Part shown: piece by piece, positions 42,116-51,241 of the stretch
Layout of the letters: each line of letters starts with the position of its first letter
Numbering within the stretch: position 1 is the stretch's first letter
Source: Maritimibacter sp. REDSEA-S28_B5
GTDB taxonomy: Bacteria > Pseudomonadota > Alphaproteobacteria > Rhodobacterales > Rhodobacteraceae
Assembly (NCBI GenBank): GCA_001626765.1
Contig: LUOO01000045.1
Location: 1 to 64,000 of the forward strand
Length of the DNA: 64,000 nt
Direction: 5' to 3'
Notes under the pieces: model-generated
Database searches by the model: none
What the model saw: only the letters and a program-made list of their open reading frames with translations
What the model was told of the DNA's origin: nothing
Program-made: the position numbers and the translations under genes

Positions 42116-44053
42116 ATGTCCGACAAAATGTATCCGCCTTCCGAGGCGTTTGTGAAGAACGCCCATATCGACGCAGCCAAATACAAGGACTGGTATGCGC
42201 AATCGGTGAACGACCCCGAAGGGTTCTGGTCCGAGCATATGACGCGGCTCGACTGGTCAAAGACCCCGACCAAGATCAAGAACGTGAGCTTCGCCTACCC
42301 CGACGTGTCGATCAAATGGTTCGAGGATGGCGAGCTCAACGTCTCGGCCAACTGCGTCGACCGGCATCTGGCCACGCGCGGCGATCAGACCGCGATCATC
42401 TGGGAAAGCGACAACCCGGACGTGGACAAGCACATCACCTACAATGAGCTGTCCCGAAACGTGAACAAGCTCGCCAACGTGATGAAGGACATGGGGATCG
42501 GCAAGGGCGACCGCGTGGTGCTTTATCTCCCGATGATCCCCGAGGCAGCCTATGCCATGCTCGCCTGCACCCGGATCGGGGCGGTTCATTCCATTGTCTT
42601 CGCGGGCTTCTCGCCCGAGGCGCTGGGGACGCGGGTTGCGGATTGCGGCGCGAAGCTCATCATCACGGCGGACGAGGCACCTCGCGGCGGGCGCAACACG
42701 CCGCTCAAGGCCAACGTGGACAAGGCGCGCAAACATTGCGGCAACGTCCCCTGTCTGGTGGTCGAGCGCACCGGCAATGACGTGGGTCTGGGCGAGTTCG
42801 ACATCAGCTACAACGCGAAGATGGCAGATGCGTCGGAGGACTGCGCGCCGGAACCGATGAATGCGGAAGACCCGCTCTTCATCCTTTATACCTCCGGCTC
42901 GACCGGCAAACCCAAGGGCGTGCTGCACACCACGGGCGGCTATCTTCTCTATGCCGCGATGACCCATGAGTATGTCTTCGACTACCACGAAGGCGACATC
43001 TACTGGTGCACGGCGGACGTGGGCTGGGTCACGGGGCACAGCTATATCGTCTATGGCCCGCTCGCCAATGGCGCGACCACGCTCATGTTCGAGGGCGTGC
43101 CGACCTATCCCGACGCGGGCCGGTTCTGGCAGGTCTGCGCCAAGCATGGTGTAAACCAGTTCTACACCGCCCCCACCGCGATCCGCGCGCTCATGGGGCA
43201 AGGCAAGGACTTCGTGGAAAAGCACGACCTGTCGAGCCTCAAGGTGCTGGGCACCGTGGGAGAGCCGATCAACCCGGAAGCCTGGAACTGGTATAACGAC
43301 GTGGTGGGCAAGGGCACCTGCCCCATCGTCGATACCTGGTGGCAGACGGAAACCGGCGGCCACTTGCTGACCCCCCTACCCGGCGCGACGCCGACCAAGC
43401 CGGGATCGGCCACGACGCCCTTCTTCGGCGTGCAGCCGGTGGTTCTGGATCCGACGAGCGGGCAGGAGATCGACGAGATCGCCTGCGAGGGTGTGCTCTG
43501 CCTCAAGGACAGCTGGCCGGGTCAGATGCGCACGGTCTATGGCGACCACGAGCGGTTCGTGAAGACCTATTTCTCTGACTACAAGGGCTACTACTTCTCG
43601 GGCGACGGATGCCGCCGCGACGCGGATGGCTACTACTGGATCACCGGCCGCGTCGATGACGTGATCAACGTCTCCGGGCACCGGATGGGCACGGCGGAAG
43701 TGGAATCGGCCCTGGTCGCCCACCCCAAGGTGGCCGAGGCCGCCGTCGTCGGCTTCCCGCATGAGATCAAGGGTCAGGGCATCTATTGCTACGTCACCCT
43801 GATGGAAGGCGAAGAATATACCGACGAACTCAAGACCGAGCTTCGCAACTGGGTCCGGTCCGAAATCGGCCCGATCGCCTCGCCCGATCACATCCAATGG
43901 GCCCCCGGTCTGCCGAAAACACGGTCGGGCAAGATTATGCGCCGTATTCTGCGCAAGATCGCCGAGAACGACTATGGCGCGTTGGGGGATACCTCCACGC
44001 TCGCCGATCCGTCGGTGGTCGATGACCTAATCGAAAACCGGATGGTGAAATAG
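42116..44053 (+). CDS. acs: Acetyl-CoA synthetase
   Basis: Acs converts acetate, ATP and CoA to acetyl-CoA via acetyl-AMP. It is 645 aa, full length. The adenylation P-loop [21 protein letters not shown] is near residues 258-278, [11 protein letters not shown] near 405-415, and [17 protein letters not shown] near 504-520 (hinge). The C-terminal [17 protein letters not shown] carries the acetylatable lysine. The ATG at 42116 follows GGAGGAGG and begins [11 protein letters not shown] strong terminator follows, so the importer-acs run ends here. Confidence 0.95.
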   Translation: MSDKMYPPSEAFVKNAHIDAAKYKDWYAQSVNDPEGFWSEHMTRLDWSKTPTKIKNVSFAYPDVSIKWFEDGELNVSANCVDRHLATRGDQTAIIWESDNPDVDKHITYNELSRNVNKLANVMKDMGIGKGDRVVLYLPMIPEAAYAMLACTRIGAVHSIVFAGFSPEALGTRVADCGAKLIITADEAPRGGRNTPLKANVDKARKHCGNVPCLVVERTGNDVGLGEFDISYNAKMADASEDCAPEPMNAEDPLFILYTSGSTGKPKGVLHTTGGYLLYAAMTHEYVFDYHEGDIYWCTADVGWVTGHSYIVYGPLANGATTLMFEGVPTYPDAGRFWQVCAKHGVNQFYTAPTAIRALMGQGKDFVEKHDLSSLKVLGTVGEPINPEAWNWYNDVVGKGTCPIVDTWWQTETGGHLLTPLPGATPTKPGSATTPFFGVQPVVLDPTSGQEIDEIACEGVLCLKDSWPGQMRTVYGDHERFVKTYFSDYKGYYFSGDGCRRDADGYYWITGRVDDVINVSGHRMGTAEVESALVAHPKVAEAAVVGFPHEIKGQGIYCYVTLMEGEEYTDELKTELRNWVRSEIGPIASPDHIQWAPGLPKTRSGKIMRRILRKIAENDYGALGDTSTLADPSVVDDLIENRMVK

Positions 44054-44092
44054 GGACCTCCTCGTCGGACCATTCCAGGTAACGGCGAACAC

Positions 44093-44121
44093 CGGCCGGC
44101 GCATCCAGCGCCGGCCGTTTT
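44093..44121 (+). terminator. Intrinsic terminator after acs
   Basis: CGGCCGGCGC (44093-44102), ATCCA loop and GCGCCGGCCG (44108-44117) form a perfect 10-bp stem followed by TTTT. Confidence 0.85.
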
Positions 44122-44289
44122 CATGGCGCGGGTGCGCCTGTCGTGCCGCAGGCGACCAACGGCTTTCGAAACAACTGGTTGGCAGCATCGGCCCCATAGC
44201 TCCCCGATCCGGAGGATGCCAAGAAGCCCCGGTTTCCGGGCCGTTCAGGCGGTGGCGCGCCAACGCAGGAAGTGAGTGGCGCAATATCA

Positions 44290-44315
44290 GGAACAAATCC
44301 CTTGGTGCGGCATTG
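44290..44315 (+). promoter_or_regulatory. GGAAC-N16-CATT promoter of the PRC-barrel gene
   Basis: GGAAC (44290-44294) and CATTG (44311-44315) are 16 bp apart, similar to EcfG-type promoters, with one mismatch to CGTT. It lies 53-77 bp before the ATG of a PRC-barrel gene, a class often under general stress control. Confidence 0.45.
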
Positions 44316-44366
44316 TCACCACAACGGCGCGAGGAAAGCGCCGACTGCTCAAGAGGAGATCTTTCA

Positions 44367-45125
44367 ATGAAACCGCTGAACAAGACCGTCATGACGAGCG
44401 CCGCCGCCCTCATTATCGCTGCTGGCTCCGCTTTCGCCCAAGACGTGACGACCGATACCGAGATGGATACCACGACCGAGGCCCAAGTCAGCACCGAATC
44501 CAACATGGATCAGGCTGCCGACGACCTCGAAAGCGCGGCTGAAAACACCGGCGACGCGATCGAAAACACCGCTGACGACGTGGCCAATGCCGCGGAAGAC
44601 GCAGCAGATGACGTGGAACAGGCCGCGGAAGAGACCGCGGACGATATGGAAAACGCCGCCGATGACATGGCGGCGGACGTGGATGCCGAGATGGACGCCG
44701 ATGCCGACATGGCTGCGGACACCGACATGGACACCGCGGTTGAAGGCGAAGGCGACCAGATGGCCGCGACCGAGATGTCCGATGACCTCGAAGCCGCCGC
44801 CGACCTCGAAATCTCGACCCTCATCGGCACGCCGGTTGTGAGCCAGGACGGCAATGACGTTGGCGAAATCGACAACTTCTACGACATGACCGGCGAGATC
44901 GTTGCCGTTGTCGGCATCGGCGGGTTCCTCGGGATCGGCGAACATGACGTGGCCATTGGCCTCGACAACCTCGCCGTTGCGGAAACCAACGACGCGGGCG
45001 AGCCGACCCAGTTCATGATCACCGGCTACACCGAGGAAGACCTCAAGTCGATGACCGAGTTCGATACGGAATCGGCCGCCGTGATCGACAGCTCGACCAG
45101 CCTGCGCAGCGCGATGAACATGTAA
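44367..45125 (+). CDS. Secreted PRC-barrel domain protein with Ala/Asp-rich repeats
   Basis: A 252-aa protein with a signal peptide (MKPLNKTVMTSAAALIIAAG, cleavage after AFA). Residues 40-145 form a highly acidic, Ala/Asp/Glu-rich helical repeat region (DDVANAAEDAADDVEQAAEE), probably elongated. A PRC-barrel domain follows (about 150-215): ISTLIGTPVVSQDGNDVGEIDNFYDMTGEIVAVV. PRC-barrel proteins bind metal or RNA or act as envelope sensors. AAGAGGAG precedes the ATG. The promoter above suggests stress induction. Periplasmic location is inferred. Confidence 0.8.
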   Translation: MKPLNKTVMTSAAALIIAAGSAFAQDVTTDTEMDTTTEAQVSTESNMDQAADDLESAAENTGDAIENTADDVANAAEDAADDVEQAAEETADDMENAADDMAADVDAEMDADADMAADTDMDTAVEGEGDQMAATEMSDDLEAAADLEISTLIGTPVVSQDGNDVGEIDNFYDMTGEIVAVVGIGGFLGIGEHDVAIGLDNLAVAETNDAGEPTQFMITGYTEEDLKSMTEFDTESAAVIDSSTSLRSAMNM

Positions 45126-45151
45126 TCGCCTGTCTCTCAGGATCCAGGGAA

Positions 45152-45180
45152 GGGTCGGCCTTGCGCCGGCCCTTTCCGCT
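45152..45180 (+). terminator. Intrinsic terminator after the PRC-barrel gene
   Basis: GGGTCGGC (45152-45159) pairs with GCCGGCCC (45165-45172), with one G-T pair, around CTTGC. It is followed by TTTCCGCTTTT. Confidence 0.7.
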
Positions 45181-45362
45181 TTTCAGCACAGAGACTGGAC
45201 GATTGCTTGACCGCCGGGAGTCTCGGTTTTGAACCGATTGGTAAAATTATCTTGACGCAACGGCAAGAATCGGTGGGAATGAGACGTGTTGCATCACCTG
45301 GGATTTTCAAAAGCCATACTGCACCGATACTGCTGCCGATTACGAAGGCGAAGTCCACTCAG

Positions 45363-45388
45363 CCCCCAGTGCCGCAAGGCGCTGGGGG
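45363..45388. other. Strong hairpin in the gap before the DUF6768 gene 3' end
   Basis: CCCCCAGTGCC (45363-45373), GCAA tetraloop and GGCGCTGGGGG (45378-45388) pair with one G-T pair. It sits 22 bp from the stop of the minus-strand gene, and could end that transcript, although there is no T tract on that strand. The gap 45181-45410 otherwise shows no gene. Confidence 0.5.
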
Positions 45389-45410
45389 TTTCGTCTGGCG
45401 CCTATCGCAA

Positions 45411-45779
45411 TCAGGACAGATGATCGCGTTTCGCGAGCATGAGTTCCAGACGCCGCATCTCGCGCAGCACCCTGTCGGCCTGGATCTGTGGCATGAGGCT
45501 GAGTTTGAGCGAGGTGGCGAGGATCAGGAGCACCGCGCCGGAAATGCCCCAACGAAGGGCAGGCAACACCTCGGTCGCGCCATAGAAGCGGACGGCGCAC
45601 CACGCCCCCGCGATGAAGAGCGCGGTCTGGGTCACCATGAGCACCCAGGCCACCCAGCCGTTCTTGCCCCGAAACAGGTCGAAGCTCTGCTGGAACCAGC
45701 CTTTTTCGGCGGTGGCGTCGAGGATGTCGCGGTCCTCGGCGCTGAGCGCCTCTTCGATCATGCGGTCAAGTTTGTCCAT
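45411..45779 (-). CDS. DUF6768-type small membrane protein, sigma-factor partner
   Basis: A 122-aa protein with a cytoplasmic N-terminal helix (MDKLDRMIEEALSAEDRD) and two transmembrane segments (about 43-62, WVAWVLMVTQTALFIAGAW, and 73-92). It overlaps the 3' end of the ECF sigma gene by 14 bp, the layout usual for a sigma and its membrane-bound regulator. Anti-sigma function is inferred from context; no ASD motif is recognisable. Confidence 0.7.
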   Translation of the reverse strand: MDKLDRMIEEALSAEDRDILDATAEKGWFQQSFDLFRGKNGWVAWVLMVTQTALFIAGAWCAVRFYGATEVLPALRWGISGAVLLILATSLKLSLMPQIQADRVLREMRRLELMLAKRDHLS

Positions 45780-46335
45780 TGTTCTCTCCTTCCAGAAGAG
45801 CGCGCAGTTTCCGGCGCGCGTGCATGAGGCGGGTCTTGACGGTGCCCATGGGCACGTCGAGGGCGGTGGCGACCTCGGTCACGGTGAGGTCGTCGAGGTA
45901 GAAAAGCGCGATCGTGGCGGCCTGATCGGGGGGAAGCCGCGATATGGCATGGCGCACGCGGGCCGCATCCACGGCGTCGGGGCCGGTCTCTCCCGTGACC
46001 TTGTCGGCTTCGGCGGCATAGGCGCTGGCGAGACTGCGATCCACCTGCCGCCGCCGGATTTCACGGGCCACGCGGCGGGTGGTGATGCGCAAGGCCCAAG
46101 GAAGAAAAGCGTGATCGTCGCGCAGGCCGCGCAGCCCGCGCAGGATTTCGACCCAGGCCTCCTGCGCGATGTCGCGCGCGGCTTCGCGGTCGCCCATGAG
46201 CCGGGTGGCATGGGCGAGGATGCGGCCCGCGTGCAGGTCGATGAGCCGCGCGGCCGCCCCCCTGTCTCCGGTCCGCGCCGAAGCGACGAGAAATGCGGAT
46301 AGTGCGCGCTTTCTGGTTTGGTCCCGGTGATCCAT
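45766..46335 (-). CDS. ECF-type RNA polymerase sigma factor
   Basis: A 189-aa sigma-70 family protein. Region 2 is at about 25-95 (ATRLMGDREAARDIAQEAWVEILRGL) and region 4 at about 125-180 (LPPDQAATIALFYLDDLTVTEVATALDVPMGTVKTRLMHAR). No region 1 or 3 is present, as in ECF sigmas. The next gene on the strand is the DUF6768 membrane protein. It resembles the sigma/DUF6768 pairs of Rhodobacteraceae; its promoter consensus is unknown. It is not EcfG-like by neighbourhood (no phyR or nepR). Confidence 0.85.
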   Translation of the reverse strand: MDHRDQTRKRALSAFLVASARTGDRGAAARLIDLHAGRILAHATRLMGDREAARDIAQEAWVEILRGLRGLRDDHAFLPWALRITTRRVAREIRRRQVDRSLASAYAAEADKVTGETGPDAVDAARVRHAISRLPPDQAATIALFYLDDLTVTEVATALDVPMGTVKTRLMHARRKLRALLEGENNGQT

Positions 46336-46415
46336 GCCTCTGCCCTTCAGGGAAAGAGTGCGCGGAACACCGGGTTCGGTTCAATGATCCGGATCAGATA
46401 CCGGTTGCCGCGGCC

Positions 46416-47219
46416 CTATTGAGCGGTCCAGCCGCCGTCCACGGGGATCGTGGCCCCGGTCAGGTTCTGCGCGGCATGGCCGCAGAGGAACACGGCGAGC
46501 GCCCCCAGATCCGAGGTCTGTGTCATGCGCAGCGAGGGCTGTTTTTCCGAAAGCAGTTCCGCGATGCCCGCGTCCCGGTCCCCGCCCGCGCGTTTTGCCG
46601 CCGCTTGGATCTGGTCTTCGATAAGCGGGGTTTCGGTGAAGCCCGGTGCGATGCAGTTCACGGTGATCCCGCCTGCCTCAGCGTCGCCCTTGGCGGCATA
46701 TTCCAGCGCCACGACCTTGGACATGCCGACAAGCCCGTGCTTGGCCGCCACATAGGGCACCTTGTCCTTCGACGCGACGAGGCCGTGGACCGAGGCCACG
46801 TTGATGATGCGTCCGTAGCCGCGTTTCTCCATCAGCGGCAGCGCGGCCTTCATGGTGTGGAAACTGGCCGACAGGTTGATCGCGATGATCGCATCCCATT
46901 TCTCGTCGGGCATGTCCGTGATGCCCGCTGTGAACTGGATCCCCGCGTTGTTGACGAGGATGTCGATCGGCGACCATGCCTCGACCTCGGCGATGAGGTC
47001 ATGGATCGCGTCGGGTTTCGACACATCGGCGGCAAAGAATTTCGCGTCCGGGGCACCGGCCTCTTTCACCGCCTTGACGGCATCCTCGGCATGTTTGTCG
47101 CCGGGGATCGAATGAACGGCGATCCTGATGCCGGCCTTGGCAAGCTCGGTCGCAATGCCAAGGCCGATGCCCGAGGTCGAGCCGGTCACGAGGGCGGTTT
47201 TTCCAGTGAGGAAGGACAT
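46416..47219 (-). CDS. 3-hydroxybutyrate dehydrogenase (SDR family)
   Basis: A 267-aa NAD-dependent short-chain dehydrogenase. The Rossmann motif is TGSTSGIGLGIA (about 12-23), the NAG motif LVNNAGIQF, the catalytic Ser in INVASVHGLV, and the YxxxK pair in YVAAKHGLVGM. The AVFLCGHAAQNLTGATIPVDGGW end is that of D-3-hydroxybutyrate dehydrogenases, including the HGLVAS patch. It interconverts 3-hydroxybutyrate and acetoacetate in PHB or ketone body turnover. Start at 47219 after AGGAGC. Divergent from the RutR-like regulator. Confidence 0.85.
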   Translation of the reverse strand: MSFLTGKTALVTGSTSGIGLGIATELAKAGIRIAVHSIPGDKHAEDAVKAVKEAGAPDAKFFAADVSKPDAIHDLIAEVEAWSPIDILVNNAGIQFTAGITDMPDEKWDAIIAINLSASFHTMKAALPLMEKRGYGRIINVASVHGLVASKDKVPYVAAKHGLVGMSKVVALEYAAKGDAEAGGITVNCIAPGFTETPLIEDQIQAAAKRAGGDRDAGIAELLSEKQPSLRMTQTSDLGALAVFLCGHAAQNLTGATIPVDGGWTAQ

Positions 47220-47419
47220 GTTCTGCTCCTTCGGGTGAGGGTCACCCGTGTTGTTCAACGTGTTCGGGGCGAAGTCGGCACGCAGGCCCGCCCCGGTTCC
47301 AGATTGCGGCGAGAGCGCCGCGCGTGTCCGTGCCACCCAAGGCGCGCCAGCTGCCCTTGGTTCCAAGGTTAGGACGGGGTGCGACGATCTGCCAGAGGCG
47401 ATTGCTGCAGGGCAGAAAC

Positions 47420-47436
47420 TTTACCAGATGGTTGAA
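47420..47436. promoter_or_regulatory. RutR-type operator candidate
   Basis: TTTACCAGATGGTTGAA is close to the RutR consensus TTGACCAnnTGGTCAA, with the perfect core ACCAGATGGT. It is 52 bp upstream of the RutR-like gene start, suggesting autoregulation. Confidence 0.5.
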
Positions 47437-47487
47437 AGATGTCGGAGGCCCGTGCATTGTGTCGATCCGACGCGAAGGGACCCCGGC

Positions 47488-48105
47488 ATGAACATGGAAA
47501 AACCTGCGACCCGCATCCAGCGCAAGAACCGTGAAACCATCCGCGAGGCGGCGCTCGACGTTTTTTCCCAGCACGGCTTCCGGGGGGCGACGCTCGACCA
47601 GATCGCCCAGGCGGCAGGGCTGTCCAAGCCCAACCTGCTCTATTACTTCCCCTCGAAGGAAGCGATCCATGTGGAGCTTCTGTCGCATCTGATGACCGAC
47701 TGGCTCGAACCCCTGCGCGCCGTGGTGCCCGAAGGCGAGCCGGTAGAGGAACTGGTCGACTACGTCGTGCGCAAGCTCGACATGGCGCGCGAAATGCCGC
47801 GCGAATCCCGGCTCTTCGCCAACGAGATCGTACAGGGCGCGCCGCGCATCCTCGACATGATCACGGGCGAGTTGCGGGATCTGGTGGACGAGAAGGCGCG
47901 GCTCATCCGCGATTGGCAGGACCAGGGGCGGATCGCACGAGTCGATCCCTATCACCTGATCTTCTCGATCTGGGCCACGACGCAGCACTACGCCGATTTC
48001 GACATCCAGGTGCGGGGCGTTCTGGGCAAGGACAGCGGCGATGACCATTTCGACGACGCACGCCGGTTTCTCGTGCATATGTATACAGCCGCCCTGACGC
48101 CGTAG
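47488..48105 (+). CDS. TetR family regulator, RutR-like
   Basis: A 205-aa TetR regulator. The HTH lies at about 10-56 (REAALDVFSQHGFRGATLDQ to GLSKPNLLYYFPSKEAI). The C-terminal domain matches RutR, the uracil-responsive pyrimidine regulator: PRESRLFANEIVQGAP, DEKARLIRDWQDQG, and HLIFSIWATTQHYADF. ATG at 47488 begins MNMEKPATRIQRKNRE; longer upstream frame is intergenic. A RutR-like operator lies just upstream. Whether uracil is the effector here is inferred. Confidence 0.85.
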   Translation: MNMEKPATRIQRKNRETIREAALDVFSQHGFRGATLDQIAQAAGLSKPNLLYYFPSKEAIHVELLSHLMTDWLEPLRAVVPEGEPVEELVDYVVRKLDMAREMPRESRLFANEIVQGAPRILDMITGELRDLVDEKARLIRDWQDQGRIARVDPYHLIFSIWATTQHYADFDIQVRGVLGKDSGDDHFDDARRFLVHMYTAALTP

Positions 48106-48149
48106 CGGGCCGGGACTGTCGGCGGCCAACCCCGGCAAGGGTATCTTAA

Positions 48150-48171
48150 CCAAGTGCCCGGAAAGACTTGG
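48150..48171. promoter_or_regulatory. CCAAGT-N10-ACTTGG inverted repeat
   Basis: A perfect 6-bp inverted repeat with 10-bp spacer, 68 bp before the hypothetical gene at 48239. It may be an operator; no regulator is assigned. Confidence 0.3.
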
Positions 48172-48238
48172 ACAAATCCTACACAGGCGCGCAGGTTCAT
48201 AGACGATCAGGTGGGGGCACCGAGATCGGAGAATTGCT

Positions 48239-48781
48239 ATGGATCTGTCCGGAGCTGCCCCAATCGGTGCCAGATGGGCGCTGCCCGTGATGGCGCCGGA
48301 AACCCGCGTGACGGCGGTGACGCAAGTGCAGAAACAGTCCGGGTCCTCCGGCGCCGGCACCGATGCCCATGACACGCCCGAGCAGGACCAGCATTCGGCC
48401 ACGTCTCGCGACCTTCTCGCCCTGAGACGGGCGGTCGAGGACGGCAATCGGCCCGCGGGGCCACCGCCCTCGTTCGACGTGAGCATCCTCGAAATGGACC
48501 GGGACCTGAAGCAGATCCTCGCGCGGATGGAGGCGGACCGGGCAAAGAGCCGCGACCATGACGCGATCCAGACGTCGGAAGCGGCCCATGCGACGGCACG
48601 GGCGGCAGATGCCGACGCGCTGCGCGCCACGGCAGAGGCCGAGAGCGCCGAAGCGGTCGCGGCGGTGGTGGAACGGGCAAAGACGGTTTCCGAGGACGCG
48701 CCGGCGCAGGGATCCGCCGCAGGATCGGCGGAGCCGTCCCGCCGGACGACTGCGGATGAGGGGTCGCGCGCAGGTTTGTGA
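48239..48781 (+). CDS. Hypothetical Ala-rich, probably helical protein
   Basis: A 180-aa protein without signal peptide or membrane segment. The middle (about 78-102, FDVSILEMDRDLKQILARME) is a likely coiled helix, and the remainder is Ala/Ser/Glu-rich and low in complexity (ADADALRATAEAESAEAVAA). ATG follows GGAG with good spacing. It stands alone between the RutR-like gene and a long gene-poor gap. No family is recognised. Confidence 0.55.
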   Translation: MDLSGAAPIGARWALPVMAPETRVTAVTQVQKQSGSSGAGTDAHDTPEQDQHSATSRDLLALRRAVEDGNRPAGPPPSFDVSILEMDRDLKQILARMEADRAKSRDHDAIQTSEAAHATARAADADALRATAEAESAEAVAAVVERAKTVSEDAPAQGSAAGSAEPSRRTTADEGSRAGL

Positions 48782-49378
48782 ATCCCTTGGTGGTGACGGG
48801 GTAGCGGTTCACCGTGAAAGCGGTGCGCTGTGGATGGCGCGAGCGTGTCATAGGGTGATGAGCCCCTGGAACGACAGGCTGTCGAAGCACACAAGGCCGT
48901 GGCGCACGGCGTAGTGCGACGCCCCCCCTAAGCCACCGTAGATTTGAACATAGGCGTCTGGCTCGCCACATCCGGGCCCACGCCGCGCGGGGTCAGAGAC
49001 CCCTCGCGCCGCGCCGCCGGTGTTCCCCCCTCCACCGGCGGCGTTCATCCTTGTGTTCGGACCGATCCTCGTCGGTGTTCGAATTTTGCTGTGCAAAATC
49101 CGACCCGCCGGGAGGGCCCTGCCCTCCCGGATCCTCCCGAAGTATTCAGGAACCAGTGAAGGGGAGCCGGGCCAGGTTCGGGCGCGGACCGCACGCTTTC
49201 GCCTTTTCCACGGCAATTGCATCGGGGGCTTTCCCTTCCCCCGGCCCCCGGCCTATAAGCGACAGAGAAATTTCCCCCGCGACAAGACGGGGGGTGCCAC
49301 GGGTGGAGCGCGCGGCGACAGAGGGTTCGGACGAACCCGTCGCAAGACCAGCCCATTGAGAGAGACGGTGCCGAACCA
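48782..49378. other. Gene-poor gap upstream of accB
   Basis: About 600 bp with no complete gene. A minus-strand stretch 48848-48970 has high third-position GC and reads like a protein C-terminus (YGGLGGASHYAVRHGL to FQGLITL and a stop) but has no start, and could be a gene remnant. The centre holds two hairpins (49083-49099 ATTTTGC-TGT-GCAAAAT and 49108-49130), and the right part is probably the accB leader. Confidence 0.5.
49108..49161 (-). repeat. REP-like hairpin element, copy 3 (inverted)
   Basis: On the minus strand CTTCACTGGTTC (from 49161), then GAATACTTCGGGAGGAT and a perfect stem CCGGGAGGGC/GCCCTCCCGG (49108-49130). The 12-mer is identical to the one in the copy at 35100. Adjacent to a second small hairpin (49083-49099). 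Confidence 0.55.
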
Positions 49379-49876
49379 ATGACCAAGAAAGACCACGATA
49401 GCGACGTCGCCTTTATCCAGGCGCTTGCGGAACTCCTGCGCGAGAACGATCTGACCGAACTGGAGGTCAAACGCGAATATGGCGAGGCCGACCGGCTCAA
49501 TGTTCGTGTGAGCCGCGGTGGCGGGGTCGTGACGCAGATGGTCGCTCCGTCCTATGCCCCCTCCTACGCGCCGGCCCCGGCCCATGCGCCTTCGGCGGCG
49601 CCGGCCCCGGCCGCATCTGCGAGCGACGATCCGGCGGATCATCCGGGCGCCGTGACCTCGCCCATGGTCGGCACGGTCTACATGCAGTCCGAACCGGGCG
49701 CGCCCGCCTTCATCAAGATCGGCGACAAGGTGGCCGAAGGCGACACGCTGCTCATCGTCGAGGCGATGAAGACCATGAACCAGATCCCCTCGCCGCGCGC
49801 GGGCACCGTGAAGCGCATCCTCGTCGAGGATGGCTCGCCCGTCGAATACGGCGCGCCGCTGGTCATTCTGGAGTGA
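49379..49876 (+). CDS. accB: Biotin carboxyl carrier protein of acetyl-CoA carboxylase
   Basis: A 165-aa BCCP. The N-terminal helix ([21 protein letters not shown]) is followed by an Ala/Pro-rich swinging linker (about 57-82, [15 protein letters not shown]) and the biotinyl domain. The modified lysine is Lys131 in VEAMKTMNQ. AccB carries CO2 between biotin carboxylase and carboxyltransferase in malonyl-CoA synthesis. It is followed 15 bp later by accC. The upstream gene aroQ, common at this locus in relatives, is not seen. Confidence 0.95.
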   Translation: MTKKDHDSDVAFIQALAELLRENDLTELEVKREYGEADRLNVRVSRGGGVVTQMVAPSYAPSYAPAPAHAPSAAPAPAASASDDPADHPGAVTSPMVGTVYMQSEPGAPAFIKIGDKVAEGDTLLIVEAMKTMNQIPSPRAGTVKRILVEDGSPVEYGAPLVILE

Positions 49877-49891
49877 TCCGGGGTCGTGGCC

Positions 49892-51238
49892 ATGTTTGAC
49901 AAGATCCTTATCGCCAACCGGGGCGAAATCGCGTTGCGCGTCATCCGCGCGGCGCGCGAAATGGGCATCCAGACCGTCGCGGTGCATTCCACCGCCGACG
50001 CTGACGCCATGCATGTGCGCATGGCCGACGAAAGCGTCTGTATCGGGCCGCCGCCAGGCACCGACAGCTACCTGTCCATTCCCGCGATCATCGCGGCCTG
50101 CGAAGTGACCGGCGCGCAGGCGATCCATCCGGGCTACGGCTTTCTGTCCGAGAATGCCAATTTCGTGCAGATCGTCGAGGACCACGGGATCACCTTCATC
50201 GGGCCGTCGGCGGCGCATATCCGCATGATGGGCGACAAAATCACCGCCAAGGAAACCGCCGAGAACCTCGGGATCCCGGTCGTGCCGGGGTCGAAGGGCG
50301 GGGTTCCCGATCTCGAGACCGCTCGGGCGACGGCGGCCGAGATGGGCTATCCCGTCATCATCAAGGCGACCGCCGGGGGCGGTGGCCGCGGCATGAAGGT
50401 GGCCGGAAACGAATCCAAGCTCGAAACCGCCTTCCGCACGGCGCGGTCCGAGGCCAAGTCGGCCTTTGGCAACGACGAAGTCTATATGGAGAAATACCTC
50501 CAGAAGCCGCGTCACATCGAGGTGCAGGTCTTTGGCGACGGCAAGGGGGGCGGAGTCCATCTGGCCGAACGCGACTGTTCGCTGCAGCGGCGCCACCAGA
50601 AGGTCTTTGAAGAGGCGCCCGGCCCCTCGATCAGCCCCGAGGAGCGCGCGCGCATTGGCGGTATCTGCGCCAAGGCGATCGGCGACATGGGCTATTCCGG
50701 CGCGGGCACCGTCGAGTTCCTTTACGAGGACGGCGAGTTCTATTTCATCGAGATGAACACGCGGCTTCAGGTCGAACATCCGGTGACCGAGGGTATCTTT
50801 GGCGTCGATCTCGTGCGCGAACAGATCCGCGTGGCCTCCGGTATGCCGCTGTCTTTCGGGCAGGACGACTTGACGATCAACGGCCATGCCATCGAGATCC
50901 GGATCAACGCCGAGCGGCTGCCGAATTTCGCCCCCTGCCCCGGCAAGGTGACGCAGTTCCATGCCCCGGGCGGACTGGGCGTGCGGATGGATTCGGCGCT
51001 TTATGGCGGCTATTCCATCCCGCCCTACTACGACAGCCTGATCGGCAAGCTCATCGTGCATGGGCGGGACCGGCCCGAGGCGCTATCGCGTCTCCACCGG
51101 GCGCTGGGCGAGCTGGTGGTGGACGGGATCGAGACCACGATCCCGCTGTTCCATGCGTTGCTTCAGGAGGAGGACATCCTCACCGGCAACTACGACATCC
51201 ATTGGCTGGAGCACTGGCTCGCCGAGAACATAGGTTAG
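49892..51238 (+). CDS. accC: Biotin carboxylase
   Basis: A 448-aa ATP-grasp enzyme that carboxylates biotin on Acc[21 protein letters not shown] is the canonical start; a GTG two codons upstream is possible. [14 protein letters not shown] (about 155-168) is the glycine-rich ATP loop, [13 protein letters not shown] the second, and [16 protein letters not shown] (about 286-301) the catalytic metal- and Arg-containing motif. It forms an operon with accB and aat. Confidence 0.96.
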   Translation: MFDKILIANRGEIALRVIRAAREMGIQTVAVHSTADADAMHVRMADESVCIGPPPGTDSYLSIPAIIAACEVTGAQAIHPGYGFLSENANFVQIVEDHGITFIGPSAAHIRMMGDKITAKETAENLGIPVVPGSKGGVPDLETARATAAEMGYPVIIKATAGGGGRGMKVAGNESKLETAFRTARSEAKSAFGNDEVYMEKYLQKPRHIEVQVFGDGKGGGVHLAERDCSLQRRHQKVFEEAPGPSISPEERARIGGICAKAIGDMGYSGAGTVEFLYEDGEFYFIEMNTRLQVEHPVTEGIFGVDLVREQIRVASGMPLSFGQDDLTINGHAIEIRINAERLPNFAPCPGKVTQFHAPGGLGVRMDSALYGGYSIPPYYDSLIGKLIVHGRDRPEALSRLHRALGELVVDGIETTIPLFHALLQEEDILTGNYDIHWLEHWLAENIG

Positions 51239-51241
51239 GAC

